Shown: one piece after another, positions 19,106 through 30,231 of the stretch
Layout: every line of letters begins with the position of its first letter
Position numbering within the stretch: the first letter of the stretch is position 1
From: Pseudovibrio sp. JCM 19062
Lineage (GTDB): Bacteria; Pseudomonadota; Alphaproteobacteria; Rhizobiales; Stappiaceae
Reading direction: 5' to 3'
DNA length: 43,835 nt
Assembly: GCA_001310715.1 (NCBI GenBank)
Contig: BAXV01000031.1
Coordinates: 1 to 43,835 of the forward strand
Position numbers and translations under genes: made by a program
Notes under the pieces: model-generated
The model's database searches: none
Told to the model about the DNA's origin: nothing
Seen by the model: only the letters and a program-made list of their open reading frames with translations

Positions 19106-20505
19106 CAGAGCGCGGGTTTGGGGCGCCTTGCAGCACATCTGCCCGGACCGGACGCGGCGGTGAGAACAGGAAGCCCTGTGCGCAGCGGATGTCCATTTCC
19201 AGAAGCTCAAGGACGACACTTTCGCTCTCCACGTGATCCACAATCAGCTCAATACCGTAGCGCTGTAGCAAGCTGCCAAAGTCAGCTGGGTGAATATTGC
19301 TCTTTGCCAGATCATCTTCATGCTGCAGCAGGCGGGAGGCATGCAGTTTTGCGAAGCGGAAACCGCGGTCAGCCAACGTGCGGAAGTCCATGCGCAGATC
19401 AGTGATGCGGTCAACCGAGAAGCGGAAGCCAAGCTCCGCGAGTGCTGCCAAACTCTCGTATTCAATCGCACTCATGACCGCCACATCTGCCTGCGCGAAT
19501 TCAAAGATCAGCAGGTCCGAGTAGGTATCGTTGGCGCGCACAAACTCCAGAAAGCCGGGAAAGAAGTTCTCATCCATGAGCGTGCTTGGCGACAGGTTGC
19601 AGAACAGGCCAGCTTCTCTGTTGCGGGTTGACAGACGCTTGAGGATCTGGAGGGAGCGGAACAACAGGATGTTGTCGATGGCAGGCATCTGGCCAGTGCG
19701 GTCAGCTTCTTGCAAAAACTCGATGGGCTCCAGTGAATCACCGTTGGCTTTGCGCAGGCGAGTGAACGCCTCATAGTATCGCACACGGCGCTGCGGTAGT
19801 GTCACGATGGGCTGGAGGTAAAGGTCCACCCTGCCCGCTTCGATGCTTGAACGGATTTCCTCAGCCAGCGCTGCATTGGGATGGTGCATACGCGGGGCTG
19901 CCGGACGTTTCATCTCTGGTGCGCGAGGTTGGGCAAATGGCTCCTGAGCGTAGGCCATGGGCTGTTCTGCAGCAGGCGCAAAGGCTGTCTCTGGCTGCCT
20001 TACACGACCCGCTGCCGGTTCTCTTGCCGCTTGCGGGGCAGACAGGCGCTGTGCTGGTTGCGGCTGGAGCTTGGCTTGCTTGACGCGCTGGTCCTCAATG
20101 GCGAGGCCCTGATCCTCGATCCGGGTTTCCATGTCGGCCATGCTTCCGCCATCTGTTTTACGAGGGAACCGATAACCTCCACCTCAGCAAACAGCGGATC
20201 AATCTCCTCGCGGGTCCGGCGCGGGATATTGTGCTCGACACCGGTGAGACGGCCTTCAAGGTTACCCACATCATCATCTATGACTGCGATACGCTCTTCC
20301 AAACGATCAACCGCATCAGACATCGCCGATTTTTCCTGAGAGCGGGTTAGCATGAAATGGATGAAGATCATGGTGCACATCGCCGTCAAGGAAACAGTGA
20401 TGCTTCGCCAACGGGACGCGCAAAAAGATAGACCATCACGGTGCCACAAGAGGCAGCAATGGCCGAAATAGAAAACAATATGGAAATGTTCGCCAAGCGC
20501 GTCAT
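19086..20505 (-). CDS. TipF-like membrane protein with degenerate EAL domain, two frameshifts
   Basis: The corrected product is about 473 residues. It has two N-terminal membrane helices, a coiled coil (SDAVDRLEERIAVIDDDVGN and on), a Pro/Ala/Gln-rich linker and an EAL domain. The EAL domain is degenerate: the signature is YYEAF instead of EAL, the metal-binding DDFGTG loop is replaced by SVDRITDLRMD, and the KxD motif reads KLHASRL. A c-di-GMP phosphodiesterase activity is therefore unlikely; binding c-di-GMP is possible. The architecture matches Caulobacter TipF, a c-di-GMP receptor that sets the site of flagellum assembly. ATG 20505 is used, with GAGG before it. Missing bases are near 20395 and 20130. 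The closeness to cheY/cheZ is loose, so the flagellar role is an inference. Confidence 0.75.
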
Positions 20506-20884
20506 GTCCTCAAGAGTACCTGTTGGTCCGAATCACCAAAACATACCTGAATTTTGCCGCATTTACCGATGGTCTTCGAACCCTATACCCATCATAATTC
20601 TAGGGAAAACCTGTGTTGTCCCCGCATGAATGCCTATAGGGCTGCCGATATCCTCTAGACGCTGTATTTTTGCGATAGTCCGCTGCAGAAGTTGATCACA
20701 TATTTCCGGCTCCCCTGACGATTAATTAGGCGGAAAAGCTCTCTAACGCGCTCTGAAGCCGAGAAAATAACTGCATAATGCAATCAAGATTCAAAACGAA
20801 AAGAGTTTGTTTACCCTGTTTGCACAAACTTAGAGGTGTCGAAGCACTTCGGCCTGATGTATTGATTTTTGAGGTTGCCTGCCA
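20506..20884. promoter_or_regulatory. Divergent promoter region, tipF-like gene / sigma-54 activator
   Basis: These 379 bases hold no supported gene. They must contain the promoters of both divergent genes. I found no convincing sigma-54 (TGGCAC-N5-TTGC) or CtrA site. A small inverted element, AGTTTGTTTACCCTGTTTGCACAAACTT (arms AGTTTG / CAAACT at about 20807-20831), lies shortly before the activator gene and may be an operator. Confidence 0.3.
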
Positions 20885-22330
20885 ATGGGATCCCCCAAAA
20901 CTAACGATAGGTTTTTGAACGCCTGTGTCGTGGACACCAACCGCGCAGAGGCTCGTAAAACCAGTAATGCTTTGTCCAAGCATGTCACTTGCGGACAGCC
21001 TGCACATGTTCTTGCAAGCAAGGACCATGCCGTCGCTTTCTTGCGGCATACCTCGATTAATATCATCATTGTCGATCTTGAATGCATCGGTGGGGACGCT
21101 GAACTTGCTGATCTTGTTACTGCTGCTCCGCACGCTGTGATGATCGCGGTCAGCGCCAAGGGGTCTGTTAGTCGGGCTATGAATGCCATGCGCAATGGCG
21201 CACATGACTTTTTGACCAAGCCGTATACGAGCGAGATGTTGCTGGAGAAACTTGAGGCGCACCTTGGTGTTTTCAAGAGAGCTGCACCGTCGCGGACGGC
21301 TTCGGCAAAACCTGAGGCTGCTGCGGGCGTCGAGACTGCAAAGGCCGCTGCCCAGTTTGAGGGTTTGGTTGGCTCTTCCAGCCGGATGCAGAGCGTTTTT
21401 GCGCAGATTGACCGGATGGCGACATCCAGCGCACCGGCGTTCATTACGGGAGAATCAGGTACGGGTAAAGAGCTGTGTGCACAAGCGTTACACAATAGGT
21501 CAGCGCGAAAAACTGGTCCTTTTGTTGCAATCAACTGTGGAGCGATTCCCGCCAATTTGATGGAGTCGGAAATCTTCGGTCATGTCCGTGGCGCATTCAC
21601 CGGAGCGGATGAAGCGCGAGTGGGCGCAGCAGAACTTGCCGATGGCGGCACTTTGTTTCTTGATGAAATTGGCGAGATGGAACTTTGTCTGCAAAGCAAG
21701 CTGTTGCGCTTCCTGCAGACGGGATCGATCCAGCGGGTTGGAGAACACAAGCAGCGCTCGCTGGACTTGCGCGTGATTTGTGCCACCAACAGAGATCCAA
21801 AGACTGAAATTACGGCTGGTCGCTTCCGTGAAGATCTGTTCTATCGTCTTCATGTTCTGCCGATCCGCCTGCCAGCACTGCGTGAACGCCGCGAAGATAT
21901 ACCTGCGCTTGCCCAGACCTTCCTTGATAGGTATACGGCGGAGGAAAACCGCAGATTCAAGCGTTTTTCAACCTATGCAGAAGCACTTTTGCTGCAGCAC
22001 AGCTGGCCGGGCAATGTGCGTGAACTGGAGAACGTCATTCGTCAACTCGTGGTCATGAATGACGGTGAGGAAGTGACTGAACTCATGCTCTCCCCGTTGC
22101 TGCGTGAGCAAACGGCTCCGGTTCTGTCTGACATTACGTTTTCGGAGAGAGAACCAGCGCATTTGATGGGCCGCTCAATCGAGCCGTTGTGGTTTCAGGA
22201 AAAACAGATCATCGAGACAACGCTGGAAACTTTTGACGGAAACATTGCGCTGGCGGCCGCTGCTCTGGAAATCAGCCCCTCCACAATCTACCGGAAGAAG
22301 CAATCCTGGGCTGAACGGGCCAGCGCCTAA
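20885..22330 (+). CDS. Sigma-54-dependent transcriptional activator, NtrC family
   Basis: This 481-residue protein has three parts. Residues 1-130 form a receiver-like domain: a VVDTN acidic site, [10 protein letters not shown] with the phospho-Asp, an AVSAKGS switch residue and [10 protein letters not shown] with the Lys. Residues about 150-390 form the AAA+ core with Walker A GESGTGKE, the sigma-54-contacting loop GAFTGA, Walker [12 protein letters not shown] and [11 protein letters not shown]. The C terminus is a Fis-type helix-turn-helix ([21 protein letters not shown]). All key motifs are intact, so it should activate sigma-54 promoters. The start is ATG 20885. No histidine kinase gene is adjacent, and the target genes are not evident. 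A FlbD-like flagellar role is possible but not shown. Confidence 0.9.
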   Translation: MGSPKTNDRFLNACVVDTNRAEARKTSNALSKHVTCGQPAHVLASKDHAVAFLRHTSINIIIVDLECIGGDAELADLVTAAPHAVMIAVSAKGSVSRAMNAMRNGAHDFLTKPYTSEMLLEKLEAHLGVFKRAAPSRTASAKPEAAAGVETAKAAAQFEGLVGSSSRMQSVFAQIDRMATSSAPAFITGESGTGKELCAQALHNRSARKTGPFVAINCGAIPANLMESEIFGHVRGAFTGADEARVGAAELADGGTLFLDEIGEMELCLQSKLLRFLQTGSIQRVGEHKQRSLDLRVICATNRDPKTEITAGRFREDLFYRLHVLPIRLPALRERREDIPALAQTFLDRYTAEENRRFKRFSTYAEALLLQHSWPGNVRELENVIRQLVVMNDGEEVTELMLSPLLREQTAPVLSDITFSEREPAHLMGRSIEPLWFQEKQIIETTLETFDGNIALAAAALEISPSTIYRKKQSWAERASA

Positions 22331-22503
22331 TATTCTGCATGGCAAATACTTAACCATCGCAAGGGGAATACCTTCACAACACGTTGCTTTACTGCCTCAC
22401 GAAATGAGGCAGTATTGTGTCCCTTAGATTTAGCAGCTATACCACCGCCAAGAATCAGGTGAGTGCCGCGGGTTTTGCATCCGTTGGCTCTAGGGGGCTA
22501 AGA

Positions 22504-23078
22504 ATGCCATTTATAGTGAGAGGGATGACGGCTTATGCAAGAGCCGCAGCCTGTTCCATTTTTGCGACTGCTTTATTGAGCAGCGTCGCATCTGCTGAAG
22601 ATATGCCTGTGCTGAGCGCTGATTTTGCAGCTGCACAGTCCGCTTCTGCCGTTGCATGGCAGCAGCAACCACTCGCTTTCACAGCAGCAAAATTCATTGC
22701 ATTGCCAGCAGACAGCTACGGCTCTTATACGCCATTGGAGAACACCGAGTTCCAAAGTGGCGATCCGCTGACGGTCTATGCCGAGCCGGTTGGCTTCTCC
22801 TATAAGAAGCTGGGCGATAGTTCGCGATTGATCTGAGTGTCGACTTTGAGCTGCGCAACACCACCGGTCAGGTGCTCGCGTCTCAGGACGGGTTTACGGC
22901 GCTACACTCGGAGAGCTTCAATCAGATCCGTGAGTACCAGACGTCCCTGAGCTTCAATCTGCAGGGTCTGCAAGCTGGTGAATATGTGTTGAAGGTTCAG
23001 TTCAACGACGAGAACTCAGAAAAGTCGGGCAGCTTCGAGCTTCCGTTTTCCATGACCGAGGCTCCTCTTCAAAACTGA
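22504..23078 (+). CDS. Exported protein of unknown function, frameshifted
   Basis: I do not recognise a named family. The corrected product is about 191 residues, with a signal peptide (AYARAAACSIFATALLSSVASA, cleavage before EDMP). The mature part is beta-rich, with repeating strands such as PLTVYAEPVGFSYKKLGDS, IDLSVDFELRNTTGQVLAS and SLSFNLQGLQAGEYVLKVQF, resembling an Ig-like or immunoglobulin-sandwich fold. One base is missing near 22823 (AGTTTCGCG read as AGTTCGCG). ATG 22504 with AGGGGG ahead is used; a second ATG at 22525 is possible. The gene stands alone with its own terminator. Confidence 0.65.
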
Positions 23079-23104
23079 CCGGGCATGAATTTGCTCCAAA
23101 AGAT

Positions 23105-23140
23105 AAAAGGCTGGCTTTAATCTTAAGGCCGGCTTTTCTT
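23105..23140 (+). terminator. Rho-independent terminator after the exported-protein gene
   Basis: AAAAGGCTGGC pairs with GCCGGCTTTT (one bulge, one G-U pair) around a short AT loop, then TTCTT. Confidence 0.65.
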
Positions 23141-23283
23141 ATGCCTTGCTACAGACAAACCGTGTGCAGACAGCACAAGCCGTCCATTTGTCTAGCTTGA
23201 GTTGAAAGTGCGGTCCGGTTCCTCAATTTCTCGCGGTATTCCTATATTTTTCGCAGTTCAGAAAATTTTTTACCGCTCTCTCC

Positions 23284-23312
23284 TTGACTAAATCAGAGGG
23301 TGAAACTACATC
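23284..23312 (+). promoter_or_regulatory. Candidate groESL promoter
   Basis: TTGACT (23284-23289) and TACATC (23307-23312) are separated by 17 bases, a good match to a housekeeping -35/-10 pair, and lie just before the CIRCE operator. An RpoH promoter cannot be excluded by eye. Confidence 0.5.
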
Positions 23313-23324
23313 ATTTCTCGGTTG

Positions 23325-23351
23325 TTAGCACTCTGCCTTTGGGAGTGCTAA
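23325..23351 (+). promoter_or_regulatory. CIRCE operator (HrcA site)
   Basis: TTAGCACTC, nine bases, GAGTGCTAA: an exact match to the CIRCE consensus. HrcA repressor binds this inverted repeat and represses groESL outside heat stress. It is about 100 bases before groES and overlaps the expected transcription start. hrcA itself is not in the window. Confidence 0.98.
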
Positions 23352-23453
23352 TGATTGTGGGGCCGTGAGGTTTCACCCACTCTCAAAGTATTTAACCTTC
23401 GCGTCCGGGCGTTGCCTAAAAGGGACGCTCGCGCATGAGAGGAAGAGCCAATT

Positions 23454-23741
23454 ATGAAGTTTCGTCCGCTACACGACCGTGTTGTCGTTCGCCGTATCGA
23501 GTCTGAAGAAAAGACTGCTGGTGGCATCATCATCCCTGACACAGCAAAAGAAAAGCCGCAGGAAGGCGAAGTTGTTGCTGTTGGCACTGGCGCACGTAAA
23601 GACAACGGTGAGCTGATCGCTATCGATGTTAAAGCTGGTGACCGCGTTCTGTTCGGCAAATGGTCCGGTACTGAAGTCAAGATCGATGGCGAAGACCTGT
23701 TGATCATGAAGGAATCCGACATCATGGGTATCCTGGCTTAA
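23454..23741 (+). CDS. groES: Co-chaperonin GroES
   Basis: GroES caps the GroEL folding chamber. The 95-residue protein begins [21 protein letters not shown], has the mobile-loop segment [19 protein letters not shown] and ends in [14 protein letters not shown], all canonical. It starts with ATG after a clear AGGAAGAG Shine-Dalgarno. It is the first gene of the CIRCE-controlled operon; groEL starts 63 bases after its stop. Confidence 0.98.
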   Translation: MKFRPLHDRVVVRRIESEEKTAGGIIIPDTAKEKPQEGEVVAVGTGARKDNGELIAIDVKAGDRVLFGKWSGTEVKIDGEDLLIMKESDIMGILA

Positions 23742-23795
23742 TTCCAAGCCACTGTTGAGACCCTAGATCCCTTCTGTAATTCAAGAATTAAGTGA

Positions 23796-25458
<1,663 letters not shown>

Positions 25459-25486
25459 GCCAAGCCAACCAACGCTTAAACAAATT

Positions 25487-25513
25487 AGGGCGTCCCCTGG
25501 GGCGCCCTTTTTT
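25487..25513 (+). terminator. Rho-independent terminator of groESL
   Basis: AGGGCGTCCC pairs with GGGGCGCCCT (one G-U pair, very short loop), followed by a run of T. Confidence 0.9.
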
Positions 25514-25551
25514 GCATTGTCACAATAACTTCGACTGGGAATTAATAGGTC

Positions 25552-25998
25552 ATGAGTGAACTAAAACAAAAACATCATGACATTTGGCAAGCAGTCAAAG
25601 ACCAAATGTCCGACACTAAACTTCCAATCAAATTGAGAAATAATGTTCCTGACGGAAGTTATTACGACATCAAGTTTGGCATACCGAGCGCTTATCTGAG
25701 CCTCCACTATCTGGATCAGGAAAACTGCGCGAAAGTTATGATCAACTTCAGGAATGAGCGCGGCGAGGTATGCTTCAAAGAACTGCTACGCCAAAAAGAG
25801 CAGGTAGAAGCAGAGATCGGCGCATCGCTTGATTGGGACCCTGCAGAACATGCTCAATATTGCAGTATAGTTTTGTGGAAAAGAGACGTTGATCTTGGCA
25901 CCAACACAACTATGTCCGAGCTTGCAGACTGGTACGTTACCTGGTTAGGAAACTTCCACAAGGCACTCTTCCCTCTGCTATCTGCAATCCCAAAGTAG
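25552..25998 (+). CDS. DUF4268-like protein of unknown function
   Basis: The 148-residue protein is uninterrupted and more AT-rich than its neighbours. The C-terminal half has the pattern CFKELLRQKEQVEAEIGASLDW followed by a beta strand (YCSIVLWKRDVDL) and a closing helix with two Trp residues (LADWYVTWLGNFHKALFPLL). This resembles the DUF4268 domain, which often occurs fused to or beside nuclease-like domains, but no nuclease is present here. Function unknown. It starts with ATG 25552 right after the groEL terminator and stands alone. Confidence 0.6.
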   Translation: MSELKQKHHDIWQAVKDQMSDTKLPIKLRNNVPDGSYYDIKFGIPSAYLSLHYLDQENCAKVMINFRNERGEVCFKELLRQKEQVEAEIGASLDWDPAEHAQYCSIVLWKRDVDLGTNTTMSELADWYVTWLGNFHKALFPLLSAIPK

Positions 25999-26123
25999 CA
26001 ATCGAAATGAAAGCACCGAAGTGGTGCTCTTGTTTTTTCTGCGTTACACTTCAGTTTGTTCTGCCTTTAAACAATCATCCTGTCCTACCAATCTGCTTTA
26101 GCTGACAATCGGAAGAGTCTCAT

Positions 26124-26786
26124 ATGAAAAATCGCGTGGCGTTGGTCTATGGTGCAACTGGGCTGATTGGCAGTGAGGTGGTCCGGTTGCTGGTTGCCAG
26201 CGAGGCGTATGGTGAAGTCCATGCGCTTGTGCGTAAAAATCCAGGCATCGAGGATGATAAGCTCCGTGTGCACCTGACCGATTTCAGCGATCTTTCCGCA
26301 GCTGAGCTACCAAGCGGTGTTACTGATGTATTTTGCTGTTTGGGGACAACGCAGAAGAAAGCTGGCTCGAAAGAGGCATTTTACACGATTGACTTCCAGC
26401 TTGCCTACGATCTTGCGCGGTTGGCGCGTGAAGCTGGTGCAGAGCAGTTTCTCATGGTTTCTTCGATTGGGGCTGCGTCGGGCAGTTCCAATTACTATCT
26501 GAAGGTCAAAGGGGAACTTGAAGAGGCGGTTCGCTCGCTCTCTTTCCCTTGCACGAAAGTGTTCCGCCCCTCGTTGTTATTGGGCGAGCGTCAGGAGCAG
26601 CGTTTTGCCGAGGGGCTGGCTGGATCAGTGCTGCCATATCTTTCGTTTCTTTTCCAAGGTCCTTTGCGCAAATATCGTCCGATTGAGGGTGCAGCTGTTG
26701 CCCGCGCACTTGTTGCCGGTTCACTTAAAGGCGGGCGTGGTTTCAGCGTTCTGGAAGGCGATGAGATTGCCAAGAGGGCTGGCTGA
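26124..26786 (+). CDS. NAD(P)-binding atypical SDR oxidoreductase (HTATIP2-like)
   Basis: This is a 220-residue Rossmann-fold protein. The nucleotide-binding motif is YGATGLIGSEVVRLL at the N terminus, CCLGTTQKKAGS lies in the usual NADP loop position, and a YxxxK-like pair is seen in SSNYYLKVKGELEEAV. It is closest in pattern to atypical SDR group 5 (HTATIP2/CC3-like, the YbjT neighbourhood). The substrate is not known. It is a single gene, with ATG 26124 preceded by a weak purine-rich stretch. Confidence 0.8.
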   Translation: MKNRVALVYGATGLIGSEVVRLLVASEAYGEVHALVRKNPGIEDDKLRVHLTDFSDLSAAELPSGVTDVFCCLGTTQKKAGSKEAFYTIDFQLAYDLARLAREAGAEQFLMVSSIGAASGSSNYYLKVKGELEEAVRSLSFPCTKVFRPSLLLGERQEQRFAEGLAGSVLPYLSFLFQGPLRKYRPIEGAAVARALVAGSLKGGRGFSVLEGDEIAKRAG

Positions 26787-26837
26787 GCAAAAAAATCTTA
26801 TCCCCTTCCCCCAAATCACCCGCCATACTGTTTTCAT

Positions 26838-26849
26838 GTTCACGTGAAC
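26838..26849. promoter_or_regulatory. Perfect 12-bp palindrome at the head of the convergent gap
   Basis: GTTCACGTGAAC is its own reverse complement. It lies 52 bases past the SDR stop, at the left edge of a structured region that ends in a terminator. It could be an operator or part of a promoter for that region. Confidence 0.4.
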
Positions 26850-27247
26850 GGGCAGCTGGCGGAGCGACCGTCAGTTCGGCGTGGGCTGGGCGGGGCTATC
26901 GGGAGACATAACGCATCTTCCGGCGGGTTCGTTGAAACACCCCTTGAAAGTCTTTAGTGCAGGGACCAAGCGGAAGCTGGTCACCCGATGGGCGTCTACA
27001 CTGGCAGGCGTTTAGCTGTCACCGAAATCAGACCTGTCTTTGGCAGGTGTGGGTGTCGTTGGCAGTGCCTGCTCCCAATGCCTTTCGGTGGAGACCTTGT
27101 TTCATACAAAAACGCCCGGGTAAGGCGAGCAGCCGATGCCGAAGAAACATAACTACTTACCATGCGCAGGTATTGCCTGCTCGCCTTGTCCACCCCGTAA
27201 CAGGGGCTTACCGCTTTAACACTGCATGGAAAGCATGCGGTGTTTTT
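26850..27247 (+). ncRNA. Candidate structured non-coding RNA, about 400 nt, unassigned
   Basis: The 475-base gap between two convergent genes is GC-rich and holds strong pairings: AAGGCGAGCAG (27122-27132) with CTGCTCGCCTT (27177-27187), GCAGG-TATTG-CCTGC inside that loop, CCCC-GTAACA-GGGG near 27191-27205, and a plus-strand terminator at its right end. An open frame of about 100 codons exists (26957-27265) but has no RBS and an odd Trp/Cys-rich composition. I compared the segment by eye with RNase P RNA, tmRNA (including the permuted alphaproteobacterial form), 6S and SRP RNA and found none of their conserved motifs; sequencing errors could hide them. Transcription is not proven. Confidence 0.4.
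27218..27247 (+). terminator. Plus-strand terminator in the convergent gap
   Basis: AACACTGCATG pairs with CATGCGGTGTT (one G-U pair) around GAAAG, followed by a T run. It works only on the plus strand. It lies 430 bases past the SDR stop, further than a normal terminator for that gene. Confidence 0.75.
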
Positions 27248-27261
27248 GGTGCTTGTAGATC

Positions 27262-28635
27262 CTAATCGTTTGCGACTGGCTTTTTGTCATGTTTGTGGAA
27301 CAGCGCGTAGATATCTTCCAGCGACACGCCTTTGGTTTCTGGGGCGCGGCGGATGGCGTAGACGGTTCCAATGCAGCAGCATATGGCGAAGAACAGGAAG
27401 ATTTCGTTGATGGTGAAAAGCTCGTTCAACCTTGGGAAACCAAAGACCACGAGGAATGTGAAGACCCAGTTGACCGTTACTGCAACAACCATGCCTTTGG
27501 CCCTCAGATAGTTCGGGAACACCTCTGACATGTAAACCCATGGCAGCGGCCCCATAGAGAGGGAGTAGGATATCACATAGAGGCACAAACCTGTCACTGA
27601 CAGGGCGGTGCGAGATCACTTTCCATCAGAAATCCCGCAACAATCAGGAACTGGGAGAGTGCGCAGGCAGGCAAGCCGTAGACCATCAGGGGCCGCCTGC
27701 CAACGCGATCAAGGAGGAACAGGCTGGCGGCAGCGGCCAGTGCCAGTGCAGAGCCGAGACCAACTGTGGCGGAGAGCCTGCTGGCTTGTTCGGAAAAGCC
27801 CAGATCGCCAAACAATTCCGGCGCGTAGAGGATGACGCATTGATGCCGCTGAGTTGCTGGAAGAGAAAGGTTATGACCGTAAAGCTTGTGATCGGACGGT
27901 TTCTTGAATTGAACAGGTCCAGCCAGCCGCCTTTTTGGTCCGCCACTTCGGCAAGGTCTTCTTCGATCCTTTTCACGTTGGCTTTGGCCCAGTCCTCGGG
28001 CTGTTTTGGTTCAATCCTGGCAAAGACTGTTCTGGCTTCGTCCGAGCGGTTTGCCATGACGAGCCAGCGGGGGCTTTCCGGTGCGCTCCAGATGCCATAG
28101 AGCAAGAGAGCGCCGGGAATGGCGGAGAGCAGGAACATGAATTGCCAGCGGTTGATGGTCTCGGCGCTATAACCAAGATCCAGCGTAATCAGATTGGTCA
28201 GGTAACCAATCAGAACGCCGAAGGAGATCATGAACTGAAACGCCCCAAGCAGGCGACCCCGAATTTTGCGTGGCGCTATTTCGGAGACATATTGAGGGCC
28301 TGCCATTGAGGACAAGCCAATTCCCATGCCGATGAGAGAACGGGCAAAGGTGAGCACATAAAGGTCTTGCGCGATGCCGGAAAGTCCGGCTCCTGCGATA
28401 AACAGCAATGCGGCGATGATGACAGTTGTCCGTCTGCCATATGCATCGCTGAGATAGGCGCTCAGGTAGCGCCGATCAATCCACCGATGGACAGGGATGC
28501 AACCAGCAGGCCGCCCCAATAGGCGGAGAAGTGGAACTGGGTTTCAATTGGCTCGTAAGCGCCAGCGATGACCCCCTCGTTGTAACCGTAGAGCATTCCG
28601 CAGAGCACGGCGATGCCTGCCAGAAGGACAATCAT
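27262..28635 (-). CDS. MFS sugar-porter family transporter, three frameshifts
   Basis: The corrected product is about 458 residues with twelve membrane helices, of the sugar porter (SP) family. Family marks in order are LYGYNEGVIAG in helix 1, DAYGRRTT in loop 2-3, PESPRWLV after helix 6, QQLSGINA in helix 7, DRVGRRPLM in loop 8-9 and APETKGVSLEDI at the C terminus. It likely imports a monosaccharide or polyol by proton symport. ATG 28635 has AAAGGA ahead. Each break is one missing base: near 28475 (CCC read as CC), 27835 (GG read as G) and 27603 (CCCC read as CCC). It ends with TAG at 27262-27264 and stands alone. Confidence 0.88.
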
Positions 28636-28929
28636 GCGCAATCCTTTCGAGACCAACAGGAAGTATAGGCGCAGGCCTCTAACCAACCAAAGGACACACC
28701 GCTGTGAATTGAAGTGTTTTTAACAAGACCCTACTAACGGTTCGCTATCTTCCAGAAAGGCTAGGTGGCTGTTTCCAGCCATCTCATTGGGATGAAGATC
28801 TTTGTGTAGTGCTTGTAGGAATTAACAGCTCTGCGCTTTGCTAGGACTTATCCTTCAACTAAGCTTTCCAACTAAAATTGTGCTCTGGATATTTTGCAGT
28901 GCGCCACCCATTATCACTCAGGACTTACT

Positions 28930-29397
28930 ATGATTGTTCTTCAGAACTTCCCCTCAGACCGTTTTGACGCGTTTCGGATTCTATCCCTCTCAGAATACGC
29001 ACAGGATCTGATGGAAAATCGGCGGATGGATGAGCAGGCTGCACGCCAATTGGCCAGTGAGGGTTTGTCAAAGGCCTTTCCCGAGGGGAAAAGCACTGAA
29101 CAGAACAAGTTGCTCAGCATCGTGAACAAGACGGAGGCTGACGAGGTAGAAGTCGGTTTTCTGTGGTACGCGCTTCACGATGACGGCTCTGCCTTCATCA
29201 TGGACTTAATGATGTACGAGGACCATCGCGGTAAGGGATATGCGTCCAAGACGCTTGAGGTTTTGAAGAACATGTTCAAGGCGAAGGGGCTAACACGCAT
29301 TGGGCTTCGGGTTGCACCGGACAATCACGTGGCTATCCGCACCTACGACAAGGCTGGCTTCAACGTGACCGGCTGGAACATGTCTGCTGAATTATAG
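28930..29397 (+). CDS. GNAT-family N-acetyltransferase
   Basis: This is a 155-residue single-domain acetyltransferase. The acetyl-CoA binding motif A is EDHRGKGYASKTLEVL, preceded by the strand FIMDLMMYE, and motif B shows RVAPDNHVAIRTYDKAGFNVTG. The N-terminal helices carry the acceptor-binding part and are not diagnostic. The acceptor is unknown. The start ATG 28930 is preferred to an earlier in-frame codon since it begins the first conserved strand (MIVLQNF). The gene is isolated between two oppositely oriented genes, and its 240-base upstream gap shows nothing I can name. Confidence 0.85.
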   Translation: MIVLQNFPSDRFDAFRILSLSEYAQDLMENRRMDEQAARQLASEGLSKAFPEGKSTEQNKLLSIVNKTEADEVEVGFLWYALHDDGSAFIMDLMMYEDHRGKGYASKTLEVLKNMFKAKGLTRIGLRVAPDNHVAIRTYDKAGFNVTGWNMSAEL

Positions 29398-29473
29398 AGC
29401 TCTCAACCTTATGAGCATCCGTCCCAAGGAAATAACAAAACTGGCAAGTTAAACCAAAGGACTCAATAGCGCT

Positions 29474-30037
29474 CTAATACTCCAAATGTGGGCAAGGCGG
29501 CTTCGATAAAGCAGAAGCAAAAGTGCTGGCATCACCATCAAAATAAACATCCCAGATTACCGGGGAGCATCCTTTCACCGGTGTTCCAAAACTATATGTT
29601 AGGAGCAACCACTCCCACTTTGATATTCTCTGTTTCTCATCACATTCAATGCACAGATAAACTCCGAACCTTCGGCTTTTTCTAATTACGTCTACACTCT
29701 GAATTTGGTTTCTTGGAATTGACCGTCTTAAAAAGAGGGAACGTATAACCAACACGTCATCAGTAATTTGAAAGTATGGTTGTTCATTTACTCGTATTCT
29801 GAGCGCCAACATAACCAAGCAAAAAGGTAGTCCTGCAATCGCAACAGGTAAGATATAGCGGTCTCCGCGGCGGCGATCATTTAAATTATCAAAATCAAGG
29901 ACTAAAACTTCGGGATTACTGCTAATTATGCTTATTAGTATTCCGAGCAACACTCCAACAATCAGCGTGACTCCCAAAACAAATCTCCAGAGCGGAGCAT
30001 GTCTAAACTCAATCGGCATCCAAAAGTCCACGAACAT
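29474..30037 (-). CDS. Membrane protein with a PH-like domain, unknown function
   Basis: I do not recognise a named family. The 187-residue protein has two membrane helices (PLWRFVLGVTLIVGVLLGIL and ILPVAIAGLPFCLVMLAL) and a soluble C-terminal part of alternating strands (PYFQITDDVLVIRSLFLRRS, IPRNQIQSVDVIRK). The layout resembles bacterial PH-like membrane proteins. The gene is more AT-rich than its neighbours, which hints at later acquisition. It diverges from msrA. Confidence 0.5.
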   Translation of the reverse strand: MFVDFWMPIEFRHAPLWRFVLGVTLIVGVLLGILISIISSNPEVLVLDFDNLNDRRRGDRYILPVAIAGLPFCLVMLALRIRVNEQPYFQITDDVLVIRSLFLRRSIPRNQIQSVDVIRKSRRFGVYLCIECDEKQRISKWEWLLLTYSFGTPVKGCSPVIWDVYFDGDASTFASALSKPPCPHLEY

Positions 30038-30231
30038 GAAATACCAAACAATGGCGTTAATTACGTCTCACGTTGTCATATGATTGCTAGTAGCTCAATC
30101 TACCGATTTTCCTGATCTCAGATGGCTTTAAGTAATTTGACGTTTTGTTGAAGTAACTTCATTTCGGCCCTAGGTTAGTCCCTGTTAAATTTTAATCAGT
30201 TTCAACCCATAGTCTGATTTAAGGATTTGAG

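Noticed and set aside
26787..27261. RNase P RNA, tmRNA, 6S or SRP RNA
   Set aside because: The conserved motifs of these RNAs (for example GAGGAAAGTCC and ACAGAACCCGGCTTA of RNase P RNA, or a proteolysis tag and T-arm of tmRNA) were not found on either strand.
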